Shown piece after piece: positions 9,611 through 20,450 of a DNA stretch of 64,000 bases (position 1 is its first letter; each line of letters begins with the position of its first letter). The stretch spans positions 248,001 through 312,000 of the forward strand of contig WHUZ01000066.1 of the NCBI GenBank assembly GCA_015179045.1, given 5' to 3'. Both the position numbers and the translations under genes were made by a program. The stretch is from Kalaharituber pfeilii (Eukaryota > Ascomycota > Pezizomycetes > Pezizales > Pezizaceae). The notes beneath the pieces were generated by a model. That model saw nothing but the letters and a program-made list of their open reading frames with translations. It had not been told where the DNA came from and did not search any database.

Positions 9611-10320
9611 TTACAATATAGTGTATAAGCCTTAACTATCCCTTTACATGGCTCTGAGTTTTCCCAGTAACTGGCACCACTCAACGAGAGAGTACACTAC
9701 GGCAGCAAGGGGACTAAGCAGGTGTAAACAATTTGGTCTTGGGAAGGGAAAAATCTGGAACAAATAACGGCGGAAGGCAGGGCATTTAACGTCCCTAATT
9801 AGGATCGCATAGAGCGTGGGCCTACTCCTCCTAGGCCCAATATCATCCAGTCGCATGAGGTTTTGTTGGGGGAGGGCTGGTGACCATACGCACTCCTACG
9901 AGCGCCTCGTCACATAACCCCGCGCAAAGGCTGGGGACGAGGCTAGCGTGCAGGCTACTAGGGGACGTTAAGATATTCAACATGGCGCTACAAGCGGACA
10001 ATATATTATCGGGTAATTTAGCTCCCCTCCTCTATAATATCTACCTCTTCCTCTCTCTTTGTCTATAATCCTATTCCTCACCATGCTCCTTGTATTCCTA
10101 AATGGCACTTTTACTTTCTTACCTGGTGTTCTTCATTAACGGTCTAGTTTCTCTCTCAAGTTCCCACACATACCTCCTTATCAACAGCTTGTCTTTTTAA
10201 AGGACACTGTAAATTTTATTGTGCATGAACTTATTGACCGAACCAGCATATCCAATATCCTCCCATAGTATCTACACACCGAGGACACCAAGAGCACTTA
10301 AAAGACGTATCATTCGGTTG
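9611..10320. other. no gene recognised
   Basis: Small ORFs only. About 40 nt immediately upstream of the tRNA-like gene (the minus-strand 5' side) resemble the upstream region of copies 1 and 2. Confidence 0.4.
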
Positions 10321-10860
10321 ATTCAATAGCTTCCAAATGCCTCTCAGTCAGAAATCAAAGAGAAATCAAAACAACATTTCTTAAACTCTCATTAGCAGCA
10401 TTAGGAGCAATGACTGAGGTTGATATTGAGCAAGATATCAACATGAAACTCCAGCGGGGTGGTAAAAAACTCAAGACAAAGGACCAAAGATGTCTTCCAG
10501 TCATTGGACCTATCACCGGAAAGGATATTTTCAGGCTTAAGAAGCAGCTAGAGATGGGAAAGCAAAAGAAGCAACAACAGAAAAAAAAAGAGCATGCAAG
10601 TCAAAGACGAAGCAATCACAGGCCAAAAATAAGCGTCAACTGCCGCAACATACCTACAAACAAGCTAGAATTGCTTCAGCGTTACCAGAAGCCTGGTCTG
10701 ATATGGATGACTCTGAAACATCTGATGTTGCCTCAGATACCGCTTTGGATACTATACTTGTTCAGACACCACTTCCACCCACAAGACGCCAGCTGTTTCC
10801 TACCTCGCGCCCACCACCTAGGCCCACAGGAACATCTACTACAATGGCTGTGAGACTCAG
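10275..10860 (+). pseudogene. pogo-like transposase C-terminal relic (tentative)
   Basis: One frame gives TPRTPRALKRRIIRLI (about 10280). A second runs through REIKTTFLKLSLAALGAMTE and the 147-codon ORF starting at 10410, with the basic segment LQRGGKKLKTKDQR and then VIGPITGKDIFRLKKQLEM. A third carries SDMDDSETSDVASDTALDTI to about 10850. The order of a TPRT-type segment, a leucine-rich helix, a basic block and an acidic Ser/Thr tail resembles C-terminal tails of fungal pogo-type transposases. At least two frameshifts. No catalytic region was found upstream, so confidence is low. Confidence 0.35.
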
Positions 10861-12240
10861 GAAATGATTCTGCAAAAGTTAGACCTCTAAGTGTCTGTCC
10901 TTCCCAAATAGGTATGTTACCAAAATCACCCCACCTGAAAAATTTCTGTGTGCTTAAACAAGGTTTGAAATAGGTTTCTACATGTATCTAAATGCTTTGT
11001 AGTTACTTTGAAGTCAATTGAACAAGTCGTTGAATTTTGAGAAGTCATTTATTAGTCACCCAAAAGTGCGCAATATCCCGGTAGAACACAGTAACTTGTA
11101 GTCCTTCAGCTGTTTTGCTCGTAGCATATCTGGCTGGCAAGTAGAATTACCAGTAGGCTTAGAGGAATTAATAAGAGAACTCCAATTTTTGTGTAAACTA
11201 TGAATATCTCGTTCCAAGTGGCCTGTCTAATACTATATTGTTGATAACCTCAGCGATCAATGTCATATATATTAACGGTGATGACAATTGTCACCTTACT
11301 CACACCTCCTCCGAAGCCTCCGCAGATGTCGGCATTACTACAGCGCGAGGACGTGTGCTGATAGGTACTAGTGGTGGTGGTACCAACATGTAGTAGATAA
11401 CGCTGCAGTAAGGAAACATGTCATCCAATCGTAGGAGGAGCCACAATGTAGTCCCTAATGGGGCTAGACCTATTCGTATTAACTTCAACCCTTCATCAAC
11501 GCAATATGCATCATGCTTAAACATGGAATTCACCTTTTTTTTTTTAACAAAATGTATATAGACATTACGTAAATCAGCTTGGAGCTGTTCCCCATTGCAG
11601 GGCATTGAATTTAGCTGAAACTTTACAGTCGTATCGGTAAATAAATGATATATATATCCGTGATTGATTGTATTCTATATGATGGCAGGAAAGCCATATG
11701 GATGGCAATAAGTTGCAGTCAACGACTTTTGGGGCCACACCGGCGGCAGGTGTTGTAACCCCAATTGAGACGCCAAAATCCTCTCTCGCTAGATTGCTCC
11801 AATATCAACATTGTACTCAAGCGAATCACAAGCAAGCAGGTCCCAGAGGCAGGTCACGTTGACAACGCACATACTTGATGATAGCTTTGGTTGCGAAAGT
11901 ATTGAGACCGAAGTTGCTGTACTAGATAGGTAAGGCTGTTACTACTACTTCCACAAACTATCCGATAAGCTTCCGTTTTACTCCAGTAGACTGTCTTGGA
12001 AAGAGTAAAAGCTCCGACATTGCACGTTCACTTTGCTTGGGAACCTATCCACGTTTGACCTGAGAGCTTTCGTTCAAGCTATGACCCAACCTGCGTTCTT
12101 TTAGACTTGGCCGTTGTGTAAAAATCATGAACTTTCATGACAGCCATAGCACATGCCATACACTATGCGTTCCATGCAAGGTATTCCTCACTTGGTGCAG
12201 AAGCGCCGTGTATAGTGACCGGAGTTGTAGGCTAACCTTT
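10861..12240. other. no gene recognised
   Basis: No coding frame with recognisable composition and no terminal repeats seen. Confidence 0.4.
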
Positions 12241-12245
12241 TCCTT

Positions 12246-12312
12246 TGTTTTCTTTTTCTTTTTGGGTTACTCAACCCCGCGTAGTGGCGACCAGCTTATG
12301 GCAGGGATACGC
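12246..12312 (-). mobile_element. diverged LINE-B-type tail
   Basis: A T-rich tract is followed by GGGTTACTCAACCCCGCGTAG and CCAGCTTATGGCAGGGA, the complement of a diverged LINE-B 3' end (GCCATAG...ATGCGGGGTTATGTGAC). Other tails of this subtype lie at 12728, 39228, 42434, 49752 and 56565. No duplication identified. Confidence 0.5.
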
Positions 12313-12556
12313 CAAGCTTTGTAGGTTTCTAGGGATGGAGTATCCGCACCTTCGGAGGCATAGGTTAATCAATTTTGAGATATTCGAAGATTCTCTTTCT
12401 CAGTGATTCTTGTTTCCAGGCACTGAAGCCATTTTTATAGCAAGAATTGACTTCGGGCACCCACAACCATAACACATGCCCGTATGCATTTCCAGGGCGT
12501 GAATTCCGGCCTTCCCCTCTGCCTAACTTCAGTTTCAATTTTTCTTTATCTCTCAT

Positions 12557-12617
12557 ATACTTACTCTCGCCGTAGCCCTTAGGCCGGTATGCGAGTTATG
12601 ATATTAAAACAAAAAGG
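12557..12617 (+). mobile_element. LINE-A tail
   Basis: CTCGCCGTAGCCCTTAGG, then GCGAGTTATGATATTAAAAC and an A-rich end, in the LINE-A 3' order. Diverged, boundaries approximate. Confidence 0.55.
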
Positions 12618-12727
12618 CCCCTCTGCATTCCGGCATTTCCGGCAAACATCCCATCGCCTTCGGGCTGCTACATGTCGCAGTGAACAGAGATTATGTTACT
12701 GAACTCCAAAGGCCTAATTCCTAGCTA

Positions 12728-13800
12728 TTTTTTGAGTCACGTAGCCCCACATACAGGCCACCAGCCTATGGCAGGGACCCATATACCCGGGTCAGGTTAT
12801 AGGCCGCTAACTACGTACTCTACGTGCACACCCCGAACACCCAGTACCATCCCAGCCACCCTAGATCAAGGCTGGCCAACCAATGCTCGACCGGATCGCC
12901 CTCCACATCCTCCTGCTTCCATCCTTTCCCCTTAGGTCCTCCCAGGATTGCCAAGTGACTTGCGCCCCATCTTTGTCCTTCTCTAGGGCCGTTCCAGTTC
13001 AGTGCACCTGGACACCACATGCTCAGCACTCCATGCCTCTCCCCATGTGCATTGCACCTCCTCACCACTAATCATCCTCCTCCACATTGCTCCGCCTTTT
13101 CCAGTCCGCAGCCAGGTGTAATTCGTGAGTGCTCTCCTGCCCCATCTCACAAATTTGCCCTTCCGAAATCCCTGGTCGCTCCCTCTCCTCCTTTCTCTTT
13201 CGAATTAACTCCTGGCGCAGTCCACCCTCAGCGGCCTGCTCATCATACCTCATGCACCTGGCCCTCTCATCTGCCATCTCATTGCCCTCTATCCCCCACA
13301 TGGGCCTTGACCCACGCAAGCCTCACAGCCCAGCATCCCTCAACCTCCGCCACCTTTCTGCCGTGAGCTCTACCACACATGCCGGGTCCGCAGTCCTCGC
13401 TTTTCCAGTTTTCCCTGCTGTCTTGACTGCACAGATTGCTTCCTGAGAGTCTGCAAGCAGTAACACTTTTGCCCGAGGGCACCTCTCATAGCTGCGACCT
13501 TGCCATCCCACACAGTAGCTTTGGTGCCAACCCACCGGGAGCCTTCTGACTCCCCTGCCACCACCTGTTTGCAGCACCATCAGCCTCTAACCCCTCCTTC
13601 CTCACTGCGTCTGCCATCTGTGAATATGGCTACGGAGTCACCCTTGGCCTTGCTGAGCGCCTCTTCCCACTTGGCTGGGGTATCCTCCTTGCCCAGCCTA
13701 CGGTCGGTGACCTCGATTTCTGCGCCAAGTGGTTGAACTTCTCGCCCACAGGACACTTTTCTCATCGTCATCGACCTCAAGTGTGCTGGAAATCTTGCCT
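12728..13800 (-). pseudogene. decayed LINE-B-type ORF2 (RNase H region) with 3' tail
   Basis: On the minus strand RNase H landmarks appear in order across shifting frames: AIFTDGR (first catalytic Asp) near 13650, a DGKVAAMRGALG segment, LLADSQEAI (another Asp) near 13460, and LAWVKAHVGD near 13300 where the H/D motif is expected. The downstream minus-strand end is a diverged LINE-B tail at 12728-12780 (CACGTAGCCCCACATACAGG, read on plus). At least four frameshifts or stops. The many plus-strand ORFs here are antisense shadows. Confidence 0.6.
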
Positions 13801-14099
13801 GCTACAGACTCGAAGAGGTATCGACATTTGAGAAACGCCATTGGAGCCTCTCATGAGCTGCTAGCTACTTAGCCTTGCTTGTTTCAATTTGAGCCTCCGT
13901 GTGGTGGAACATCACGGCCTCAGACGTTGAATCCGCAGAATACGACTGTTGCCAGTGACGTAGATAAGTAAACTATCTGAGGAATGTGGGGACCAATGTA
14001 GGGAGGTTTGATCCAACTCTAGATATTGCTTTGCGATGGACGGTTTATCCTATGAAAAAAAAAAAAAAAAATCTTAATGCTACTCTCTACTTCTTCTCC

Positions 14100-14505
14100 C
14101 TGGCCATTAACCTACTCCTCAATTCCTTCTTTTCATTCTGAATTGTGCTTTTCTACTTCTCTTTCCTTTCTTTAGCTTTGCCATCCCTTCTTCCTGGTCC
14201 TTCCTCAGCTCCTTTCTCTAGTCCGTTATCCCCTCACCGTGCTTTTTCTTCAGCCCCTCTCTCCACTCCGCCAGCTCCTGTTCCAGCCGTTTCTCCACTC
14301 TCTTTTCTCCTTGTGCAATTGTGCTTTGAATTCCGCGAGCTCGTTTTCAAGCCGTTGTCTCCACTCTAGTTCCTCCTTCTGCAATTTTGTTTTGAATTCC
14401 GCGAGCTCCATTTCCAGCCATTGTCTCCATTCTAGTTCTTTTTTCATCAATTTGGCCCTCCACTCCTCCAATCCCCTCCGCAGCTGCATCCTCCAAGCCT
14501 CCTCC
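14100..14505 (-). repeat. tandem 66-bp coding repeats (22-residue coiled-coil units)
   Basis: Minus-strand units read KKELEWRQWLEMELAEFKTK, then KEELEWRQRLENELAEFKAQ, then a third partial KEKREWRNGW. These belong to the C-terminal half of the split gene at 14250-16153. Similar low-complexity sequence continues past the stop toward 14100. Confidence 0.6.
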
Positions 14506-14519
14506 ACCGCGCCTTCAAC

Positions 14520-15360
14520 GGTGGGAAGAACAGCGACGGTTTTCGACGGGGAGGTGAGAGGGGTGAGAAGAGCACTGGAGAGTGCACCGGAGGAGGTACC
14601 GGTCCTGATCTGTCTGGATTCGGAAGCCGCTGTCATGGCGATTCAGAAGGCGGGCAGGGAGGGAAAGGGAAAGACGGAGGATGTGAGAAGGGTGGTGATT
14701 GCAGTGGCGAGGAGAAAGAGGAAGGGGGGGGATGCGAAACTGTTGTGGGTAAAAGCTCATATTGGAATCGCAGACAACGACAAGGCGGATGAGTGGGCAA
14801 AGAAGGGGACGGTGATGCAGGGTAAGGAGGTGGCCACCGGAAGTGGAGTGCGCCAGAGGGTGAAAGCGTGGAGGAAGCAGAGGAGAGAAGTGGAGGGCTT
14901 TGGAAAGGGGTAGGTGATGGAGTGGAGTAGGACAGCGGTGTCCAACTTCACTGCCATGCGCCTGGAGAGAGGAAGATGTGGGGTGTGGTTGAAGAGAATA
15001 GGAGCGGCGGAATCGGAGAAGTGCAGCTGCGGGGAGGTCCAGACCGGGGAGCACCTAGCCTTCCAGTGCAGTCACCACAGGTTTCGCCCAGAAGGCTTTA
15101 GAGAATGGGGAGGAGTGGGATGTGTTGGAAAGGTTCTTTTCTGGGATCAGGTTTTAGGAGTGCGCCGCGCGATTTACCGACCCGGGTCGGGAAAAAATTT
15201 GCGGGTTGCGAAGGTGTGGAGGAAACTGCGAAGGTGTGGAGGAGACGGGAGGGGGGAGAGGTGGAGTTTTAGAAGCGCGCGATTTGCTGTCAGGGAAGTT
15301 TGCTTGCCGGGATGCGAAGGTGTGGAGAAGAGGGGAGGGGGGAGAGGGGGAGATATATAG
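14520..15360 (+). pseudogene. LINE-B ORF2 C-terminal part with one in-frame stop
   Basis: From 14520 the frame reads TVFDGEVRGVRRAL, VLICLDSEAAV (catalytic Asp), then LLWVKAHIGIADNDKADEWA (the H...D motif of RNase H), then VRQRVKAWRKQRREVEGF. A TAG at 14911-14913 follows; the copy at 3.3 kb has Lys at this position. Reading resumes VMEWSRTAVSNFTAMRLERG and the zinc-binding CSCGEVQTGEHLAFQC. Apart from this stop the frame is open to 15360. Confidence 0.75.
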
Positions 15361-15560
15361 GGGAGCCTCCCTGATGCAGAAACCGGAAGAACTGTCCGGA
15401 AGTTTCTGGAATCAGGTCTTTAGAAGGGGGTGGAACGGGGACGTGTATATAGAAGTTTCTTTGTTAAGCCTGTCTCCGGGCTTTGAGGGCTTGCCCAGGG
15501 ACCCTGCCATGGCTTGGCGCTGCAAGCGGGGTTACGTGATTAAAAAAAAAAAAAAAAAAA
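14520..15560 (+). mobile_element. LINE-B copy, 5' truncated (RNase H, zinc knuckle, 3' UTR)
   Basis: Exact 14-bp duplications ACCGCGCCTTCAAC at 14506-14519 and 15561-15574 define the element. It carries the RNase H to zinc-knuckle part of ORF2, then a 3' UTR with GC-rich tandem motifs (GCGAAGGTGTGGAGGA repeated), CCATGGCTTGGCGCTGCAAG and the tail CGGGGTTACGTGATT plus poly(A). This is the longest LINE-B copy here. Confidence 0.9.
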
Positions 15561-16166
15561 ACCGCGCCTTCAACCTTCTCAACACTCCCTGTGGTCGCTG
15601 TTTTTTCCCGCACCCTCTTCGGCGCAAATTTCCAGTAGGACTCCATGAAGAGCCTGCCCTGCCACACCAGAAAAGAACAAACCACAACTACCGCCAGCCA
15701 GCGCAGGTCAATGCGCTCAGCAAGTCGTTCCACAGCTGCTGCCAGGGTATCTACCATGGGAAGTGCTGTGGGAGTTTCCTTCGTATCCAGCTTCAGGGTT
15801 GAGTTGTTCCCCGAGGGGGCAGTGGGAGGGGTTGAGGAGGTCAACATTGTGAATACTGAAGCTGCGATGGGGGCCACCAAGGTAGTGAGTGTTGGTGCGA
15901 GAGTCGACAAAGTATCCGGTAAATCACTGGGAATACAAGTGGTGACCAGACTCTCCCCTGGAGTACTGCAGGTCATGATAGTGGCGAGAGGGGCTAAGAA
16001 TATTGTTAATGGTATTGATCTCTCGTTATTGATAGTTGATGAAGTGTCAGGTAAGAAAGCTGGGTGGCTCTGAGGGGAGTACTCACTGGGTGCCAGTGCG
16101 CAGGTGGGGGACGGCTTACCGCCGAGTCGAAGTCCACTTAAAATGCTACCCATAGTATGTTAGCTT

Positions 16167-17641
16167 TTTTTTAGTTTTTTTTTTGTTTTTTTTTATCATT
16201 AATCGCTTGCCACCCTGAGGGCTATGGCGATGTCTTAAATACATAAGGAAAAGAAATCACATAGAAGGTCAGTTAAATACCTGTATTGCCCGCGGAATCC
16301 ATACATGATGCGGGAGGGAGGTCCACCCTAAGGGACGTGTGCCGTGCCTGTCTACTCCTTCCTCTGTCTGGCTCGTACACGCTCGTGCGCAGCCACCTTC
16401 CTCCGAGCTTAACTCTGCCAATTTCCGTCTCTGTCTCCAAGTATGCCACCACGGAGCTCGTCTTCTTGCCTTCTTCCTCCAAGAGTGTTTTCCTCCGCAG
16501 CCATCTGATCCCTCGGATCTTTCCTACGTCTTTATTGGAGGCCTCTAGCCATCGCCGGGCATTCCCTAAGTCTTTTCTTAGGGCTACACCATGTATGACG
16601 ATGCCGTGTCTTGTTCTGTTGACGTCGGGGGCGGTCGGAGTCTGGTCTCTGGCTTTGGGTCGGGGAGGGAGCTTCTGGGAGCCTGTGGGTGCGTTCCGTG
16701 GGCTCGGGGTGGGGGTGGGGGTTTCGGTGATGGGGGTAGGGGTGGGGCTGTGAGCTGACGGGGTCGCGTCTGTTGTGCTGGGGGGGGGGGTTGTCAGCGG
16801 ACGGTGGTGCTGAAGCTATTTTCTTTGCTTCCGCGTCGTCAAGTCTCCGTTTGATGGCGTACGGCTTCTCTCGCTCCGTTTTGCCTTTCCTCTTTCTTGT
16901 CCCGGTCTTGACTGTGATGGGGGGCCTGGAAGGGACCGTCGGTTCGGAGTGGGTCTCCTCGTTTGGCTCGGGGGAGGGCTCCTCCGAATATACGGTGTCG
17001 ATTGTGCTGAAGCCGATGGCTTCAGTGGTGTTCTCCACCGGGGTTGTCTCTGTGCACGTGATGGGGCTGAGCCCCAGTGGCTGTGGCGGTGGCGGAGGTG
17101 CGGGTGTCTGGAGGTTGGGCGGCTCGAGGGGGATGTGGAGCTCGACCCCCCGGCTTTAATCCGAACATCCCTACTCCTGTGTCTTTGAGGGTCAGGATGA
17201 GTAGGGCGCCGTGTGGGATCTGTGTTGACCGTGTCCTAAACTTCCACATCGCTTTGATCACTTCTTGCCAGCAGATACCGATTTTCCCCAACTTGTCTGT
17301 TATCACTTCGCAGTCGGAGGAGGCGGGCGTCCCGTAGAACGGGGGGGAGCTGGGGCGGGGAGGCGGCGGGAGGGGGCCGGTCTTTGTCTTTTTCGGCATT
17401 CTTATTGGTGCTTGGCTGTGTTCTTGGCGCGTGGTTGATGTGTTGGCAACGAGGTGGTGAGCTGAAGTCACCCCTCGGGGGAAATTTGCAGTGTCGGGTT
17501 TTTGGGGATGAAAATTAGATCAATAGACTCAGCTCGCTGAGAGCTTTCGATCTATGTGATTTCCGCTCGGGGGGACGTTGTGGTTGTGGAGTCGCTTCCA
17601 AGCGCTCGTCCTGAGGTGGTTGTTGTCGGTGGGCATCCCGC
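16167..17641 (-). mobile_element. half-LINE copy 2, complete ends, 1475 bp
   Basis: Flanked by exact 14-bp duplications TAGTATGTTAGCTT at 16153-16166 and 17642-17655, so both ends are defined. Minus-strand order: 5' UTR (17641-17480, with the shared GATCTA blocks), ORF1 region (17471-16270), short 3' UTR, LINE-A tail (CATTAATCGCTTGCCACC on plus, about 16195) and interrupted poly(A) tract. There is no room for ORF2. The insertion lies at the ATG of the split membrane/coiled-coil gene, on its 5' side. Confidence 0.85.
16270..17471 (-). pseudogene. ORF1 relic of half-LINE copy 2 (three overlapping frames)
   Basis: Frame 1 (17471-17022) has AMWKFRTRSTQIPHG and a Pro-rich linker. Frame 2 (17038-16532) carries STIDTVYSEEPSPEPN, a basic KTGTRKRKGK and His/Pro-rich linkers. 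Frame 3 (about 16600-16273) carries GKIRGIRWLRRKTLLEEEGK and GRVKLGGRWLRTSVYEPDRG. The copy at 23.5-24.3 kb matches the first two blocks; copies at 7.9 and 39.6 kb match the third. Two frameshifts separate the parts. Confidence 0.65.
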
Positions 17642-17655
17642 TAGTATGTTAGCTT

Positions 17656-18085
17656 GAAAGCACGCACTGGAGCTTCAACTGAGTTGAGTACATACAGGCG
17701 AAGGTGGAGAAGCAGGACAATATGCACTGCTAACGTGGAAAGCACTATCGGCGTGTCGTTACGCGTGAGTATCGGCTCGTTGTCTGCTGAGTCTGTGCTT
17801 GGGTTAGGACTGCCGTGAGCTTCAACAGCCTCGCCATCCGGAGGTATGTACGAGAGAGGGCCGAGGAGGGCAATAACCGCTTACCTGAAATGGCAATGGA
17901 CACCTGGGGCCCGGTAGGTGGAAGGGCATTGCCACAGCGGGCGCAGCCACAGCCACAGCCCTGTGGGTGCCGCATAGCTGTCTCAGCGGGGCCGGCACAA
18001 CAGGGGGTGAAACGGGTTGGTCGCAGTCGGAGGCCAATATGTCGCGCTTCTAGTGCAGTTCAGCCGTTATACACATCGCAAGCGT
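17656..18085. other. original upstream region of the split gene
   Basis: This sequence adjoined the ATG at 16153 before half-LINE copy 2 inserted. It may hold that gene's promoter. No specific element recognised; short ORFs are not convincing. Confidence 0.4.
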
Positions 18086-18334
18086 TGTGGTGACGACGAC
18101 GGAATGGGTTAATGCAAGCTTGGCATGGATAAGGTATCACGTGGAGATAAGGGCAGCACGTGAGACGATATCACATATATAGATTTCCTGTACTCTAGCA
18201 CACACAATCAACAACCTTCTTCTCTTCTCTTCTTTTCACACTCGCACTCGCATTTAGTCGTACGTTCGTTCCGCCAGTTCTCACCGCTCCGGTCCATCGC
18301 AAGGCAGTAGTTGATACTATCTGTCTATCTTACA
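18086..18334 (+). mobile_element. solo LTR (249 bp, tentative)
   Basis: Starts TGTGGTGACG and ends ATCTTACA. The 4-bp flank GCGT is present at 18082-18085 and 18335-18338. Inside are a TATA-like ACATATATAGA (about 18175) and a long CT-rich stretch, an LTR-like layout. A 4-bp duplication is weak evidence. Confidence 0.45.
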
Positions 18335-18533
18335 GCGTTGGGTCGGTTGGAAGGGGCCTTAAATACGCAGCGCGGTTGCCTCTGAGTTTATCCAAGCAAG
18401 GTTCATGTTATGTGGCCGGATGAGGTTGAGATCTTGAATCACGTGTTCATGTTGAAAGATACGAGCTGAGGTGTGCATACAATGCACGAGTTAAGCTGAT
18501 ACAAGACAAGCTGATGCTGTCACTATGTTCAGC

Positions 18534-18771
18534 TGTTGTTACCACTGCATATGTCGTCATCTTCAGCTCTCATCATATTGCAGCAACACAGCCTCATGTC
18601 TTGGCTCAGCTACTTTAGCAAACTCATGCTCCTGACAACGTCATAAGTCTGATAACTACGTCATATATTTTAATGACTCTCCTGTATATAAATCATTGTT
18701 TTTCTCTCTCATGTTCAGTATCAATTAAGCCATCAGACTACACAGATCTATTACCATCTCGTTTTACAACA
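18534..18771 (+). mobile_element. solo LTR, copia-like (238 bp, tentative)
   Basis: Begins TGTTGT and ends ACAACA, with TATA-like CTGTATATAAATC near 18683 followed by a CT-rich start region. GTTCA lies 2 bp before the left end and directly after the right end. The 2-bp offset makes the duplication imperfect. Confidence 0.45.
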
Positions 18772-19445
18772 GTTCACAGCTCAAATATACTTATATGTGT
18801 ATAGCTTTACAGCTGCTTCAGCCCGGTAGCTTTGTCTTGGTCCAAATGCAATTAACATACAAGGTCCTTAATGCCCGCTCCACACGAATTCACTATGACA
18901 CAGATCGTATAAGTCGGTGGGTTGCGACAGGCTATCGCTACCGCTGTGGTTCCACTGCCGCAGGCTCCATTACCCTATACCTGCAAGCTCAAGCTCAGAG
19001 CCTATTACTACCTTTACCGCGCCTTGCAATTGGTGATCACACGAACAAGACGGGATACCTGAACAAAACAATACAGGAACGAGACAGAAAAAACAAGACA
19101 GGGAACAAGATGAGAGTGGGACAAGATGTAGACGTAGACTGTGGGTGGCGCTCGAATTGAGACTATAGGACGGTAACTGTGCACGGTTGCTGTGGACTGA
19201 GGCTACTGCAGAGTGAGACTATGGGCGACAGCTGTGGACAGGGGCTGTGTGTCTGCGAGGTGAGACTTCGGGATAGGACTAAGGGACGGGACAAGACCAT
19301 GCATCGAGATCATGGATCTACGATAAAGAACACGGCCAGGGACGGGACCAAGGATTGAGACGGAGGAACGGAACCGGGGAACGGGAGCAACAGGATCAAG
19401 AAACGGGAACGAGCAATGGGAATGGGTATAAGACGCGCACCATAG
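18772..19445. other. no gene recognised
   Basis: A purine-rich stretch (19040-19420) with many GGGA/GACA motifs, possibly a degenerate simple repeat. No domain seen. Confidence 0.4.
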
Positions 19446-20450
19446 CTATAAGGCGATGGAGATGACCATGCGGATCAATATTATGGAACAGGACTGGAAC
19501 ACGACTTGAAATGTGAAACTGCGAACCGGGCTGGGAATAGGGTGTGCAGTATCTTGGCTGAGGCTCCAATTGGAGGCGGAGCATGGGGTGCTTGGCAAAC
19601 AGGGTATGGTTGACACGTTTCTGAAATTGGCTGCGTGAGGTAGCGCACTGGGGTTACGTGTTGGAAGTTGGTTTGTGATGTCGCCAAGTGACCTCTGGGA
19701 TTGTCCGAGTGGCACGCTCACTTTTGCATCCTTCGTTACTTATAGTCCCTGCCGCCAAAGATGTTTTCCCTCACTTGAGTCATGGAGGGATTGTTTATAG
19801 GTTTGAACTCCTCCCGATCGTTCGTTTCGTCATCGGTTTTCGCACATTTCGCGGAAACTGGGATGCATAAAGAGTTTCTGTTGTGCTTTGAGTATGATAA
19901 CCCCTAGACCCATTATTTTTGCTGTTCCCTGGCGGAAAGTTGATGTCCAGAGTTGTATCGTTAGATGATGTTGGGCTGGAAATTTGTGACACGTTGAGAG
20001 CGGAAGTTGCCAATGTAAAGGGACCATAGCGCTTGTGACACAAAGGGCACAGTGGAAAAGCTCGTTGAAGAAAATTAGGGTGCCAGTGGCAGAACATTGC
20101 CGACTGCACGACGAGGTGGAATGATGGCACTGACCGCTGACCCCAACACGGGGAGAGCCCAGGATCTAAAATGAGAAACATGTGGAGAGAGAGAGGCCGT
20201 TCTAGCCTTGCAGAGTCATGGGACATGAATTGTGCAATTTTTTTTTCATTCTATCGTTATAGGTAGTCACTCCATAGCTCTCGTCATGGTCTAGTCCACC
20301 AGGGCGGTATGCACGTACTGCATCAAGAAAACTAGAGGGGGATGTTGTCGTGAGATGTTGCTGTCTTTGAAATTGGGACAGCCCGTGTTTGGGTGTTCTG
20401 TATGAACTTCCGAAAAGGGAGGCATGCGCTTCAGCATCTGTATGGAGCAT
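19446..20450 (-). CDS. possible spliced gene of unknown function
   Basis: Three consecutive minus-strand frames have coding-like composition. 20450-20202 contains SYRTPKHGLSQFQRQQHL and SFLDAVRAYRPGGLDHDESY. 20226-19795 contains FCHWHPNFLQRAFPLCPLCH, a Cys/His spacing that could bind zinc, then a Ser/Asn-rich region. 19721-19446 is Ser/Pro-rich. Short introns could join them, but I could not define splice sites with confidence. They may be unrelated random ORFs. Confidence 0.25.

Larger units (their letters stand above)
14250..16153 (-). pseudogene. membrane/coiled-coil protein gene split by a LINE-B insertion
   Basis: Minus-strand ATG at 16153-16151 opens MGSILSGLRLGGKP. The first about 195 residues are Ser/Thr/Pro-rich and end with one hydrophobic span, LRWLAVVVVCSFLVWQGRLF (about residues 150-170), a likely transmembrane helix, then a basic segment. 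At VEGAV the frame enters the LINE-B element (14520-15560). The target-site duplication encodes VEGAV on both sides in the same phase, so the frame resumes at 14519 with EEAWRMQLRRGLEEW, continues through the coiled-coil units and stops at 14250-14252. The ancestral product was about 285 residues: one membrane helix then a coiled coil. Half-LINE copy 2 lies immediately 5' of the ATG. Family not recognised. The present allele is probably dead or truncated, though an N-terminal product remains possible. Confidence 0.65.

Noticed and set aside
12820..13780. Dense ORFs on the plus strand
   Set aside because: Shadows of the decayed minus-strand RNase H region; the plus frames are Pro/Ser-rich with no domain.
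16532..17471. Conserved -1/+1 frameshift between the two ORF1 frames in half-LINE copies, suggesting programmed frameshifting
   Set aside because: In the copy at 23.9-24.3 kb the shift has the opposite sign from copy 2, so independent decay is the simpler explanation.
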